Source: Eriocheir sinensis (lineage: Eukaryota; Arthropoda; Malacostraca; Decapoda; Varunidae). From it: a DNA stretch of 64,000 nt. The notes below the pieces were generated by a model, which saw nothing but the letters and a program-made list of their open reading frames with translations, did no database searches and was not told the origin of the DNA. Positions 10,160 to 21,537 of this stretch are shown here, piece by piece (position 1 is the stretch's first letter; the number at the start of each line of letters is the position of its first letter). Location of the stretch: assembly GCF_024679095.1 (NCBI RefSeq), contig NC_066535.1, positions 6,697,835-6,761,834 of the forward strand, written 5' to 3'. Position numbers and translations under genes: made by a program.

Positions 10160-10173
10160 GTTACCTAAGCAAC
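10160..10173. promoter_or_regulatory. RFX X-box match
   Basis: GTTACCTAAGCAAC fits the RFX consensus GTNRCCNNRGYAAC at every position. RFX factors drive ciliary genes in nematodes and flies. A CRE-like TACGTCA (about 10073) and an E-box CACATGTG (about 10077) lie about 90 bases upstream. A match of this quality is expected by chance about once in several hundred kilobases, so this is suggestive only. Confidence 0.35.
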
Positions 10174-10299
10174 AGGTGGTGGAAGGTTACGCTCATGCTC
10201 CGCTGCCCGACACTTGCACTCCAGCGAGCCGTGGCTGGCCGAGGAGCTGCACACCCAGCACTCCCTCCACCACCTCACCCACCACAAACACAAAGAAAT

Positions 10300-11019
10300 A
10301 AATAGATTCATAAACAAAACAGAGAATTAAGGAAAAACAGACGCTGCAGTGGTTGATAAAAGAACGTTCTCTCCCAGGTTTTGATTTCTTTATATGTTGT
10401 TCCTGAGTGAAGGTTGTCTAGGAATACGTTTCTATAAACTTTGAGGCTCAGTTAATCATAGTTTATGACCATGAGCCACGAGTCGCCGTCGCCGCCGGCC
10501 AAAGACTGGCCACGCCTCCGTCACCTCGACACAGTGAGGCGGCGAGGCCCCCGCCGCCCCGAGGGGACTGCCATGGAAAGCAGAGTTTGGGGGTCACCAC
10601 ATTAATCAAAAACACCAAATGAAAATATGTTTTCTCCTCGATTTATTACTGCGTCAAATTACATCATTGTCAGCAGTTCTGTCTAGCTACTGACGCAATG
10701 GTTACGCCAAGGAATACCCGGTACAGGGCTGACACTTAGAGGGGCTGGGCAGGTGGCTCACCCATGAAATCATCGCCGTAAACTCCATTAATCACCGCCC
10801 GAGTCTGGCCGTGCTGGCCCGCGGCGCGGCCGCTGACACACTTCAGAGACAATCGTTTGCCACAGGGAATGTTTACTGAAAAGTCGCCTGATCCGGCAAA
10901 CATTACACCAGCATGACGCAACGGGACTTTGGTGAGAGATCACATTTCAGTCCGTACAATGCAGATGACGCAGTGCAGCATCCGGGAGCCTCACGACTGA
11001 CCAGTAACAAAGATGAACG
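10300..11019. other. Unique sequence, no gene recognised
   Basis: GC-rich at 10470-10570 and 10740-10830, otherwise mixed. Open frames are short and lack motifs. Confidence 0.35.
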
Positions 11020-11260
11020 AGGGTGACATCATCGTCGTCGTCATGCTCTTGCACCCGATTGGTCGAACAAGAGATGACGCCACCGCCGCTCCGCCAATCA
11101 CGGCTCCCTCTGAGGTTTTCTCGAAGGTGTTGACGGAATTGCGCAACGCCCGGCCGCTGCACGGAGCTTGTTCGCCATAATGACACACTACTAAGCCCCC
11201 TTTCACTGGAATATTTGGCGGCTGTCATATATAAATTTTCACTTATTTATCAGAGCAACC
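11020..11260 (+). promoter_or_regulatory. Candidate TATA/CCAAT core promoter
   Basis: Seen: TGACATCA (about 11022) and TGACG (about 11073 and 11131) CRE/ATF-like sites; an inverted CCAAT box (ATTGG, about 11059) and a direct CCAAT box (about 11094) roughly 35 bases apart; then TATATAAA at 11228-11235 and TTATCAGAG about 24 bases downstream as a possible initiator. A GGTGAGA donor-like site follows at about 11366-11372. The order and spacing are those of a promoter reading +. No downstream coding exon was identified. Confidence 0.35.
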
Positions 11261-11867
11261 CACCGGGGAGTCATGTGCAGCTCCCTCTACTCTCACGACC
11301 TTTCCAAGATTTCCTGATCTGCGGGAATTGTGTAGCAGAGTTGCGTGTATATCGAGGTCATTGAAGGTGAGATTCCTTGTATGTTACTCGACCGAGGCTC
11401 AGCGGTAACCCAGTGACACAGTCTTGGAGGAAGCTCATGCCGCTGAAATTTAGGTCAGTCGGTGCAAGGAAATACTGCGGCTGAGGATGTGACTTGCTGA
11501 AGGGGGTGTGGCAAAGGGGGGGGCCTCGCCTACGGGTGCTGAGGCTCCTTACTCACAGAGCTGGAGGCCTGGCAGAGGCTCTGGAGGCTGGCTTGTGGTT
11601 AAGATTTGAAAGAAACGCCATTTGTGGTCTCTGATAGTCCTGTGAGGATGAGGTGAGGCCTGGAGGCATTGATGGAGCTGGGAAATTAATATGTAACGGA
11701 GGCAATGCATGTTAACGGTAAAGAAGAGAGACCGAGGGCTGTACAGAAAATACAAAATAAACGCTCTTTACTTGCTGCCCCGAGAATGAAAACAAAAGAT
11801 GAAAAAAGTTTCAGCATGAATTAACTTGGATAATACTCAAATGATGAAGCATTGCCATTATCATTAT
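11261..11867. other. Unique sequence downstream of promoter-like block
   Basis: There is no recognised gene or repeat. If the promoter is real, the first 100 bases could be a noncoding first exon. Confidence 0.3.
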
Positions 11868-12062
11868 TATTATTACCAGCAGGAGTAGCAGCAGTAGTGG
11901 CAGTAGTAGTAGTAGTAGTAGTAGCAGTAGCAGCAAGGGTAGTAGTAGTAGTAGCAGTAGTAGTTGCAGCAATGGTAGTAGTAGAAGTAGTAGCAGCAGC
12001 AGCAGCAGCAGCGGTAGTAGCAGTAGTAGTAGTAGTAGCAGCGTGCAGCAGTAGTAGAAGGT
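11868..12062. repeat. (AGT/AGC)n imperfect trinucleotide array
   Basis: About 190 bases of AGT and AGC triplets with GGT interruptions. Every frame is open on both strands, which creates false poly-Val, poly-Ala or poly-Leu ORFs. Confidence 0.95.
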
Positions 12063-12275
12063 ATAGTAATACAGCCTGGTGGGCATCGCTTCGCTGTCCT
12101 CAGGGTGCACGAGCGCGGCGGCGCAAAAGTAGGTTAGCGAGCAGGTGGTCCGGCGGGCAGGGGCGGGCAGGGTCCAGGGAAGTCCATTGTTTTTATGTAT
12201 GTGACCTGGAGGGGCGGGCGGCGCGCTGCTGGGACGGGGACTGCATGCGGCGGCGAGGGTGGTGCGTGATGGTAA

Positions 12276-12437
12276 TATGTGGTGGTGGTGTGTGGTGGTG
12301 GTGGTGGTGATTTGCAAGTGCCTAAGGGATTACGATTTATATCTACAGAGGTAGCAACAACAATAACTACTACTACTACTGCCACTACTACTACTACTAC
12401 TACTACGACTACTACTACTACGACTACGACTACTACC
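12276..12437. repeat. (GGT)n and (ACT)n trinucleotide arrays
   Basis: GGT-rich at 12276-12311, then ACT/ACG triplets from 12366 to 12437. Confidence 0.93.
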
Positions 12438-13270
12438 CCTCCTCCCCTCCCATCACGACCACATTCACCACCAAGAACGGAACAGACGTGGTGAAGAAAG
12501 ACCAGAAACAAGAAACTTCGACGCAGTGGCCACCTCGGGGTCTGGAAGGGAGCCAAACTTACTCCTGTCTATTTACTTTTTTTTCGGACAGCATTCTATA
12601 ATTTTCCTTTGGTCAAACATCGTGGTGTCTCTGCCTATGACCGAAGGGCGTAATATATCTCTTTACATGGTTATGGAAATGTTGTGAAAGGTCTTTGTCC
12701 TTCTCTTCCTCCTTCCCTTGTTTTCTTTTTTTTTCTTTTTTTTTATTTAAACATACATATATATTTACAGGCCCAAAGGTGCACTGCCAGAAATGCCTAT
12801 TCAAAGGGCAAAGTCTATTTAAAAGAAGAAAAGAATATCTAAAGATAAAAACCCATACATTATAGAATTATAAATATTCCCACCTTTGTCCCTCTCCTCT
12901 TCTTCGTCATTCCTGTGTTGAGTAAAAGAAGGAAGGAAGAAGGAGGAAGGAAGAAGGAGTCAGGGGCGTGAACAGTGAAGGTTTACGGAAGTTTAGAAGG
13001 AGTAAATGAATAAATAAGAACAGGAGAAGAGAAAGAAAGGAAGGGAAGAAGGAAGGAAGGAAGGAATGGACCGACCGCATTTCGAGTGATGTAAGGAAAG
13101 AAATAGCGAATAAAAAAAATTAAAGAAAATAAAGAAACGAGGCTGAAAGAACAGAAAATCACGGAGTCAAGGATGTAAAGCAAACAAACAAGCACAAAAA
13201 AAGCAACAACAATAGGAGTGGTACGGCATAACAAGTCATTCAGAGCGCAGCAGATGCTTCAAGTTGCTTC
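12438..13270. other. Noncoding, partly purine-rich
   Basis: T-rich at 12720-12745 and GGAAG-rich at 12920-13100. No gene recognised. Confidence 0.4.
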
Positions 13271-13271
13271 A

Positions 13272-13273
13272 AA

Positions 13274-13326
<53 letters not shown>
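13272..13326. repeat. (AC)n microsatellite
   Basis: Perfect AC run from about 13281, followed by a C-rich stretch and shorter AC runs up to 13430. Confidence 0.97.
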
Positions 13327-13331
<5 letters not shown>

Positions 13332-13799
13332 ACACCCCACCCCCCCCACTCAACAAACAAAAAAACACCCTTTCAATTCTCCCATACACACGAGACATCA
13401 AACACACACACATACACACATACACACATAGGTCATAACTTGGACATCAGTGTGACTTCCTCGACTCCGTTCGCAAGCTTCCCTTTCAGACCCGCCAGCT
13501 CGGAAAGGCAAATTTAGTGAGATTCTGGGGCAGCTTCCACGTCCGCCTCGCATTATCCAGCTCGGGTAGGAAAAATGAGAGACACCTTAAAAGACGCTTC
13601 TCCAATTGTACCCAGACAAAGACGGCTGATGAGAAGATGAAAACAAGACAATGAAGAAAATATTATCGCGGTGCTAAAATTGGGGTGGTGGTGGGGAAGG
13701 AATGAGGCTGTTGCTTTGGGTATGACTGGGTGTGGGCGTGGCTGTGGGTGTGGGCGTGGCTGTGACTACGGTTGTGGGTGTGGTTGCGGATGTGACTCA

Positions 13800-14070
13800 T
13801 TTCTTTGCCTTTTTTTTTTCTCCTATCTCCTTTTAACCTTTATCCTCTCCCTTCATCTTCCTTCTTCATTAGCCTTCCCCTCTTTCTCTCTCTCCTATTA
13901 TCCCTCCTTCTATCTGCGTTGTTCATACACTTCCTGCTTTCTTTCTGTCTTTCTTGCTTTCCTCTCTTTTCTGTTCTCCCTTGTCTCCTCTTAACCTCTG
14001 TCCCTTTCCCTCTATCTTCCTGTTCATACTTCCTGCCTCTCTTTCCTCCCCTTCTTTTATTTCTTTTAGG
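13800..14070. repeat. Polypyrimidine tract
   Basis: About 270 bases almost devoid of purines on +, built of CTTCCT/CCTTTCT variants with long open Leu/Ser/Phe frames. Low complexity, not coding. Confidence 0.85.
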
Positions 14071-14336
14071 ACTGTTGGGGTGCAGGAGGGAGAAGGTCGG
14101 TCTGGAAGTGGAGGTGGTGCTTGGTGTGTTTGGACGAAGGGTGTGTGAGGTGGGTAAGGTGTTAAGTATAAATAAACATCTATATGTCTTGTTAGATTCA
14201 GGCAAGACTTCGCATTTGCCAAACACGCGTATAATGGGAATTCGATAAACTCCTATTATTGTGCTAAAAAGTGGCGGTCAGCTGAAGGAAAAGGGTGTGT
14301 GGGGATGCAGGGAGAGCCAGCCAGCCTGCCTTAACC

Positions 14337-14570
14337 GCCCCCACCCAACCCCCCCCCACTCCACCAGTCAGCCTGCCAGCCACGCCCCCACCCAACACCC
14401 CCCCACCCCACCAGTCAGCCTGCCAGCCACGCCCCCACCCCACCAGTCAGCCTGCCAGCCACGCCCCCCCAACACCCCCCCACCCCACCAGTCAGCCAAC
14501 CAGCCAGCCAGCCAACCAAGCAACCAGCCGGCTAGCCAACCACGCAACCAGTCGGCTAGCCAACCACGTG
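14337..14570. repeat. C-rich minisatellite, 32-46 bp units
   Basis: CCAGTCAGCCTGCCAGCCAC recurs at about 14364, 14410 and 14442, each between CCCCACCC spacers of varying length. It degrades into CCAACCAG units up to about 14565. Confidence 0.9.
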
Positions 14571-14639
14571 GAGGGTTATAAGTGACGGAGGCTTGAACGT
14601 CACTCCATATTGAGGTCAAAGGCGGTAATACCATGATTG

Positions 14640-14780
14640 CACTTGTCTCTTCTCTTCCCCCCCCTCCTCTTCCTCCTCCGTCTCCGTCTCCGTCCCCGCC
14701 TCCGCCTCCTCATTCTCCCACCCTTCCTCCTCTTCCCATTCCTACTCCTGCTATTTCTATTGCTACTACTAATGATAACA
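14640..14780. repeat. CCT/CCG-rich trinucleotide stretch
   Basis: CTCCTCCTCCGTCTCCGTCT-type triplets followed by CTACTGCTA-type triplets. Open in all frames. Confidence 0.8.
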
Positions 14781-14959
14781 GTAGTAATAATTCTCCTACC
14801 GCTGCTGCTCCTACGGTCACTGGCTACTCTGTGTGCATCAGCGTTACGCAACAAGACGAAACAGTGAATGGTGGGAGGAACATGAGAATTTCTGAGGAGG
14901 GAAAATATTGATTTATGACACTCACGGAAATTGCAGGAGATAGTAATACCAGGATACCC

Positions 14960-15560
14960 GTCTCCTACTTCTCCTACACAGCCCACCCCCTCCCCACCCT
15001 CTTCCCTCTTAGCTCTCATCACACACGGCCTCACCCCAACACACTATCCTCCCATTTGCCTCTCAGCTTCCCATCACGCACACCGGCTCAATTTTCTCAC
15101 TCCTACACATCCCACTTTAGTCTCAGTCTCCCACCACACACTCCCTACACATCCCACATCGATATCTGTCCCTACCACACACATCAGCACAGTACCCTCC
15201 CTTCTACACCTCCCATTCCTATATTAGCTCTCCCCCACCACATACTCTCCCCTCACTCCCCTCTCAACCGCCTACCACACATACCATCACAGTGCCCTCC
15301 CCACCTGTCTCTCAGCCCCAGCACATATACCCTCACCCCACACACACCACCCTCACCCCACACACACTACCCTCACCCCCTTCACCTCCTACTTCCTCTT
15401 AGCCCCTCACCACACACCAGTTTAAGGCCCTCACACATCCCACTCCCTCTTGCCGCCCCCCCCAAAGACACCCCGCCCTGCTGCACCTACCTACCCCGGC
15501 CCCCCTCGCCCACATCCCACACCTGCTCCCCTGCCCTGTCTCATCTCCATAACGTTTTCA
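14960..15560. repeat. C/A/T-rich, G-depleted low-complexity region
   Basis: About 600 bases with very little G on +, with local repeats such as CACTCACACACACC-like and CCCTCACCCCACACACAC (two or three times near 15330-15370). The 225-codon open frame here is Pro/Ser/His/Thr-rich and follows from this composition. Confidence 0.8.
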
Positions 15561-15773
15561 CTTTCCATAAATCGTCTTACACAAGAGTCTGAATCAACAG
15601 AAAGAAAAGGAGAAGAGAAGAGAAGAGAAAGTTGGTGTTTCGATAATATTTTCTTTAACACTTTTTTTCATTCAATATTCTCGCGCTGCTCATAAGTGTA
15701 TTAGAATTTTACGGTGTGTGTTTTATTATTATTTTTTTAGGTTTCTGTAAAAATAAATAGCAGTGAGATAAGT

Positions 15774-15786
15774 NNNNNNNNNNNNN
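15774..15786. other. Assembly gap, 13 N
   Basis: Thirteen N bases. Features cannot be joined across it. Confidence 1.
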
Positions 15787-16147
15787 CTGCAAATCGTCAG
15801 GGACAGACGTCACACTTAAGGTTCGAAGGTATTGTTAGAAATTTAAGCGAGTTAACAGTTTGGGCAAATATTAAAAGCGCTTTCGAAATGACTTAAATTG
15901 TGACCATAAATTGAATTGGATAAAAATTGTGCATGGAAATTAGATACTGCTGTGTTAGATGCTTCCAACACTGGGAGTTCGCTCCCACTGAGTCTTGTAA
16001 ACGCCTCAAAGACCAATCGCTAGTCCTGAGCCTCGGTCACGAGAGAGACTTTCACAGCCCGGCGCTTTTCAGCTATTATCCTCGAAGTTTTGTCCCATAG
16101 AACGGGGCCGGCGTAGTCACACAGAGCAGAGCTGGCAAGGGAGGAGA

Positions 16148-16540
16148 GGAACCAGCAATTCGTTCCCACTTTCCGAAACGTCAAACCCAACTCTGCGACC
16201 CTTTCGAGGCCTGGCCAGTGGCACCTGTCACCAGGTGTTCTCCACCAACTCTAGAGAGTATCAGACGCCCTTCCTGAGAGACCAAAAAGCTGAACTATTC
16301 CTTGAGTATAAGAAAAACCCTCAGAAACTCCACCAAGAAGCCGGGAGATACAACCTCAAATGGCCCACGGAAGACATCTCTTTCAGGAGAAAACAAGAAC
16401 CAGCTGTTATGCAGAATAGGGATGGGAGTACCGTCGATAGAGGGAAGGGAGGGGGAGTTCACACCGACAACTGGTTCCCAGGGAGGCTTTTTAGTGTAGA
16501 GGTCGCCACACTCCTCTACACCGCAGGTCTAAATAATTAG
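16148..16540 (+). CDS. Uncharacterised open reading frame, possible exon or gene relic
   Basis: A frame open from before 16150 to TAG at 16538-16540 reads NPTLRPFRGLASGTCHQ, then VFSTNSREYQTPFLRDQKAE and LHQEAGRYNLKWPTEDISF. Composition is protein-like (mixed charges, Tyr, Trp, Phe), unlike the repeat-derived frames around it. CACCAG at 16229-16234 could be an acceptor just before Val-Phe-Ser-Thr. The Tyr-x-Thr-Pro-Phe-Leu style is vaguely like axonemal inner-microtubule proteins, but this is only an impression. The 3' third (GKGGG onward) looks noncoding. Confidence 0.28.
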   Translation, partial: GTSNSFPLSETSNPTLRPFRGLASGTCHQVFSTNSREYQTPFLRDQKAELFLEYKKNPQKLHQEAGRYNLKWPTEDISFRRKQEPAVMQNRDGSTVDRGKGGGVHTDNWFPGRLFSVEVATLLYTAGLNN

Positions 16541-16744
16541 GCACGGTCCAGCTGACTAGGACCCTGGAGCTCCAGCCATTGTCTCATAAAGAGATCCTCT
16601 GCCTGCAGTCCAATCCACCACTGCTGTTGCCCAGAGGCTTCATCGTGACCCTGGCACAGGAGACAGATCAGGTATTACACCTTGTCCAAGGGTGACCTGA
16701 GACTATGAAGGGCAGGGACGTCTAGTTCCCTGAGGTGAAAACAC

Positions 16745-17010
16745 TTCACCCATATACCCAGGGGGAAGACAAGATGGAGAAGACAAGGGGGGAAGGCATG
16801 AGGGGGAAATACAGGAGGTGAAAGACAAGAGGGGGAAGACAAGAGGAAGAAGACAAGGGGGAAGGCAAGTGAGGGGAAGGCAAGAGGGGGAAATATAGAA
16901 GCGGAAAGACAAGAGGGGGAAGACAACAGGAAGAAGACAAGGGGGAAAACAAGGGGGGAAGACAAGAGGGAGAAGACAAGGGAGGAAGACAAGGGGGGAA
17001 ATCAGGAGGG
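16745..17010. repeat. Purine-rich minisatellite
   Basis: AAGACAAGAGGGGGAA and close variants repeat about 15 times with 15-30 base spacing. Poly-Pro/Ser/Leu frames on - are artefacts. Confidence 0.93.
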
Positions 17011-17390
17011 AAGGAAGGAGGGGAAAAATAAGAGAATGCAAGATGGAATGAGGGGAGGAGGGGAGCAAGAAAAGTGGGCGAAAAGGGAAAAGGAAAACAA
17101 ATGGAAGGAAGAGGGTGGCCAACGAAAATAGAGGTTGGAAGGAGGGAGGAAATGGCAGAGATTGAGAGGACGACGGAAGATTGAAGAGAAGGGGAGAAGG
17201 AGGAGGAGGAAGATAGCGATAAAGGGGAGATTACCTGCCAGCGTTGCCTTGAAGGGACGCGGAATTAAGGGACACAGGTGAGGTGAGTCAGCGGCCATTA
17301 CTGTATTAAAAAAGACCTCGAAGGGGATAGGGGGAGCTGAAGGACCCCATCTTTACCGACCAACAGGCTGCTTCCCTTCCTCTCGCCCTC
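17011..17390. other. Purine-biased flank, no gene
   Basis: G/A-rich on + until about 17220, then unique sequence. No coding support. Confidence 0.4.
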
Positions 17391-17399
17391 CTAATCCTA

Positions 17400-17998
17400 T
17401 TCTTTTTTCTCCTTCTCCTCTTCCTCTTTCTCTTCCTCTTGTCCTCCTCCTGTTCTTTTTCTCCTCTTCCATTCCCTCTTCATCTTGTCGTCCTCCTCCT
17501 ATTCTCTTCTCTTTTTTCTCTTCCTCTTCCTCTCGTTGTCCTCCTCCTATTTTTTTCCCTTCTGTTCCTCTTCCTCTTACTCTCGCTCTCCTCCTATTAT
17601 TCTTATCCTTTTTCTCTTCCTCTTCCTCTCGTCTTTTTCATATTCTTTTTCCTCTTTTCCTCTTCCTCACGTTGCCCTCCTCCTATTCCTTTTCTCCTCT
17701 CAATTTTCCTCTTTCTTTCGTTTTCTTCCTCCAATTTTTTCTCTCTTTTCCTCTTCCTCTTCCTCCTATTTTTTTATTCTTTTTATCTTCCTCTTCCTCT
17801 CGTTTTCTTCCTCCTATTCTTTTCTTCTCTTCCTCTCGTCCTCCTCTCGTTCTCTCCTCCTATTCTTTTTTTCTCCTCTCCCTCTTCCTCTCCCTCTCGT
17901 CCTCCTCCTACTACTCTTTCTCTCCTCTTCCTCTTTCTCTCGTCGTACTGTTCCTATTCTTTTCTTTCCTCCTCCTCCTCCTCCTATTCCTCCACCTC
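17400..17998. repeat. Pyrimidine-rich minisatellite, about 55-60 bp units
   Basis: TCCTCCTCCTATTCTTTT alternates with CTCTTCCTCTTCCTCTCGT about ten times. One strand is almost purely pyrimidine over 600 bases. It yields overlapping 129-198 codon Ser/Leu/Phe frames that are not genes. Confidence 0.93.
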
Positions 17999-18061
17999 CA
18001 TCTCCTTCTAATAATACTGCCACACCCTCCACTAACGCCGCCTATCCCTCGGTACTCCTAG

Positions 18062-20595
18062 GCAGGGCGAGGTCACCATAGGAACCGGAAGCCTAACTGG
18101 TCTTGACGTCTGCTGTTCGAGGTCGTCCAAGGTTCCTAGAAGACGGAAGATACAAGAAAAGTAGAAATGATGGAGGCATAAGTGAAGGATGATAAAGATA
18201 GACTAAAGAGGGTTGAAGGAGTAGGAAGAGAAGATGGAAAACCCTTACAGTATTGATGGGCAAGAGAATGAGTAGATGGAGATAGAAAAATAGGGAAATA
18301 TGAGGAGTGCGGATGAAATATAGAGTTGAAATGGGGAAGGAAATGGAGGTAAGGTAAGGTCGGAGGGAGTGTGTGTTCTAGATGGGTAGGATGATGGATG
18401 ATGGACAGGAGGACAGAGATGAAAGATTAAGGGAGATAAGTGGAGCAAGAGAAACGACAAGCTGGACAGGAGAGGAGAGAGAAGAGGAGAAAAGACCAGG
18501 GAGAGGGATCGGAGAGAAGGTTATGGCGATGACCTGAAGGACACAGAGGAGGAGATAGAGAAAAAAGACGAGAATATAAACGGAGGCAGATGAAGGTGAG
18601 AGAAGAGTGAAGAGAGACTAGTTGATAAAATACGTGTACCCAAGGGACCTAATCACCCACAGGAACTGGAAAAGAAAAAAATAACGAAAACGCCTGAGCT
18701 GTTCCAGAAAGAGTTTTTAATGTCAGCACGAAATAAGATAAACAACCTCCACTCCGTGATGTTTCAGTTTTGACCTTTATAAAAACTAAAATTCCAAAGT
18801 ACAGCAAGGAAGAATTGAGACAAGTGAACTTTAAGAAAGCACGAACGAACTTTATAAAAAAAAGCAAGACTGAACCAAACCCCCACTAAACCTTTGAAAA
18901 CAATGAATCTTACAAAAAAAAAAATATCAAACGCGAGACACGAAGGATTTTGCGCTGACTTTGTAGGCTGAAAATTTATAGAATGATCAAAGGTCAACAG
19001 CAATTTCACCCTGCGTCGGGGGGCCTCGTGGGGCCTATGGACCTTTACAGAGGGAGATGATGAGAACCCTGATCGAGGAGGCTGAAAGAGAGGTGAAGGA
19101 AAATGGGAGGATGCTGGAAAGAGAGGGAGGAAATCAGGCGCAGGAGATGGAAAAACCGGGAAATTGAAGGGAGAGAGAAAACGGTGGAAGTAGAAGAGGG
19201 AGGAGAAAATGCAGCTCACGTATAAAAGAAATGAATGAAAAGAGGAAGAAGAAAAATGGGAGGATATCAAATAGAGAGGGAAGAAACCGGCCATAGGAAA
19301 GGGGGAGGCTGAAGGGAAATTAAAGGATGAGTGAAAAACTTAAACAGAATGACGGCAAAAAAGATAATTCGTGTATGGAAGAAAAAGAAGATAAAGATAA
19401 AGATGAGGAATAAGGTAAATTATAGTACTAAGGTGGAAGGGGACGGAGGCAAGGAGAGTGAAAATAGATGGATGACGTTAGGGAGAAGGAGAAGAGAGAT
19501 GATAGGACGAGAAAAATGAGGTGGTGGAGAAAGGAACGTAACATAAGCTGGGGAAAGTTTTATCCTAGTTGTGAAAAATCATTGACATCGGAGAAGAAAA
19601 AAAGTTTAGGACGATAATAAGATAATTTTATAAGTACGGAGAGCAACAACAGAGGGGAAATGATGTGTAAAACCAGGTAGGGATATCAAAAGTGTATCAA
19701 GGAAGGAGGAAGTAGAGAGTAAGGTAGAATACTGAGTGCACACAAGCAGAAGAGGGTTAGGACAGCAATAGAAAGGTAAAGTAGAGGAAGAAGACTAGCA
19801 GAAGAGTGAAGAGAAAGACAAACAAAAGGTAATAAAGCAGAAGAAAAAGGAAAGGTAACAGGAGAGAGGTGAGGCAATAAAACGAGGCAAGACAGTGAAA
19901 GAAGATTAAACAAACAGTAAAGCATAGACATCCACATAAGGAATAAGGTAAAAAATAAAGAGTAAGACGCAACACAAGAAGGAAGAGACATCAGGAATAT
20001 GAATAAGGAAGCAGCAGAAGGATCAGATAGCAATAGAGAGGATAGAATAGCACCAGGAGGGAGAGCAGAGTAGCACAGGGTGGGTAAGGTTACAGTAGTA
20101 GGGAGGGTAAGGTAGCAGCAGGGAGGATAAGGTAGCTGCAGGAGGGGCGGCGTACCTCATCAACGGAGAGATCACAGGTAAGCATCGATTTCCTCGTCCG
20201 GTAGTTGGTTCCCGCCCGGCTGATGGCGGTGGGAGGAGACGGCGGATGGCGCGAGGGAGGGGAGAGAAAATGAGGATGGAGGAGATGAGGGGAGGGAGAT
20301 GAAGGCCGAGAAGGACGGAGGGACACGAAATGGCTGGGTGGACGGGATGGCGGGGAGTGAGTTTGATGAATACTTGGAAATAACACATAAGAAAATAAAA
20401 ATAAAAACTCCCATTGCAGTGTATCATTAGCAAGATGGAAGATTAGAGGAATGAAAAATGAGATCAAGTAGTCTGGAAGTAATTATGGGAACCCGAGGCA
20501 TTAAAAATATGGAAAGTAGTACTATAATGGGATAGTCCTGCCATGAGTTATAATACAAGACAAATATTCATCAAAAAAGGTTAATGAATCTTTTG

Positions 20596-20598
<3 letters not shown>
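18062..20598. other. Purine-rich, low-information sequence; no gene
   Basis: G/A-biased on + over most of its length (notably 18140-18620, 19060-19560, 20040-20340) with AAGGTAGCAG-type local repeats at 20090-20140. A more complex island is at 18600-19020. No frame shows family motifs. Confidence 0.5.
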
Positions 20599-20650
<52 letters not shown>

Positions 20651-20684
20651 GTATCTATCTCTTTTTTCCTCAAACACACACACA

Positions 20685-20732
<48 letters not shown>
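20599..20732. repeat. (TC)n followed by (AC)n
   Basis: TC run 20599-20648, then AC run about 20673-20732 with one CAAAC interruption. Confidence 0.97.
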
Positions 20733-20733
<1 letters not shown>

Positions 20734-20760
20734 TCACCGCCCCTCCTAAAGGTTTCACTC

Positions 20761-20960
20761 TCGCGGGCTCGAAGGGTTTATTCAGGTTTAATGCGTCTTA
20801 ATAAATGATTGTCGACACGGAGAGTTTCGGAATGGAGTGGAAATTTAATGGCGGTCGATGCTCAACGCTTGACTAATGGAGCGCTAGTGTTCCAAGTTGC
20901 AGGCGCATAATGGGGTATGGAAGGGGAGAGCTGTGCATTGGCCCCTCTCTCTCTCCCGAT
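20761..20960. other. Complex-sequence island
   Basis: Non-repetitive, balanced composition with AATTTAATGG and TAATGGAGCGC. It stands out between microsatellites and could be regulatory. Coding is not supported. Confidence 0.3.
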
Positions 20961-21207
20961 GTTTCTTTTTAATGGGATCGGACTAGTGTGACGTAGGGTT
21001 GGGTTACTGATATTTGCAGAGCTTACAGTAGTTTGTCCAGGGTACGTGAGGGGTAGGTAAGGACTGAGAGGTGAGGTGTTTTGTTCGCGAAGTATTGGAA
21101 AGAAGACAAAACAATTTCAAAACGTAAAGTCTCAACCTGAATTATCACGGAAGAGAAGCCATGACAACAGAAAAGCAGTCATAAGATCCATACCTCCCCC
21201 CCCCCCG

Positions 21208-21208
<1 letters not shown>

Positions 21209-21260
<52 letters not shown>

Positions 21261-21412
21261 GTAGCCTGTTGCTGGTCATGACGCAAGGACTTCAGATCCA
21301 CCACCACCATCATCATCACCACCACCACCATCATCAACACCACCATCACCATCATCACAGCCCCTACCACCATCATCACCACCTCCACCACCACCACAAC
21401 ACCTCCTTGGAC
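21209..21412. repeat. (CA)n and CAC/CAT triplet array
   Basis: CA run 21209-21259, then CACCATCATCACC-type triplets 21297-21401. Confidence 0.95.
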
Positions 21413-21436
21413 ACAATTTAAACATACTTGCCTAGC

Positions 21437-21442
21437 TGTGTG

Positions 21443-21535
<93 letters not shown>
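21437..21535. repeat. (TG)n microsatellite
   Basis: About 99 bases of TG with a single GTTTG interruption near 21460. It lies opposite in sense to the CA run at 21209. Confidence 0.97.

Positions 21536-21537
<2 letters not shown>

Noticed and set aside
14915..15592. 225-codon Pro/Ser/His/Thr-rich frame
   Set aside because: G-depleted low-complexity DNA lacks stops in several frames. No family motif and no splice context.
17439..18081. Three overlapping 129-198 codon frames
   Set aside because: All derive from the pyrimidine minisatellite. The products are Ser/Leu/Phe/Pro only.
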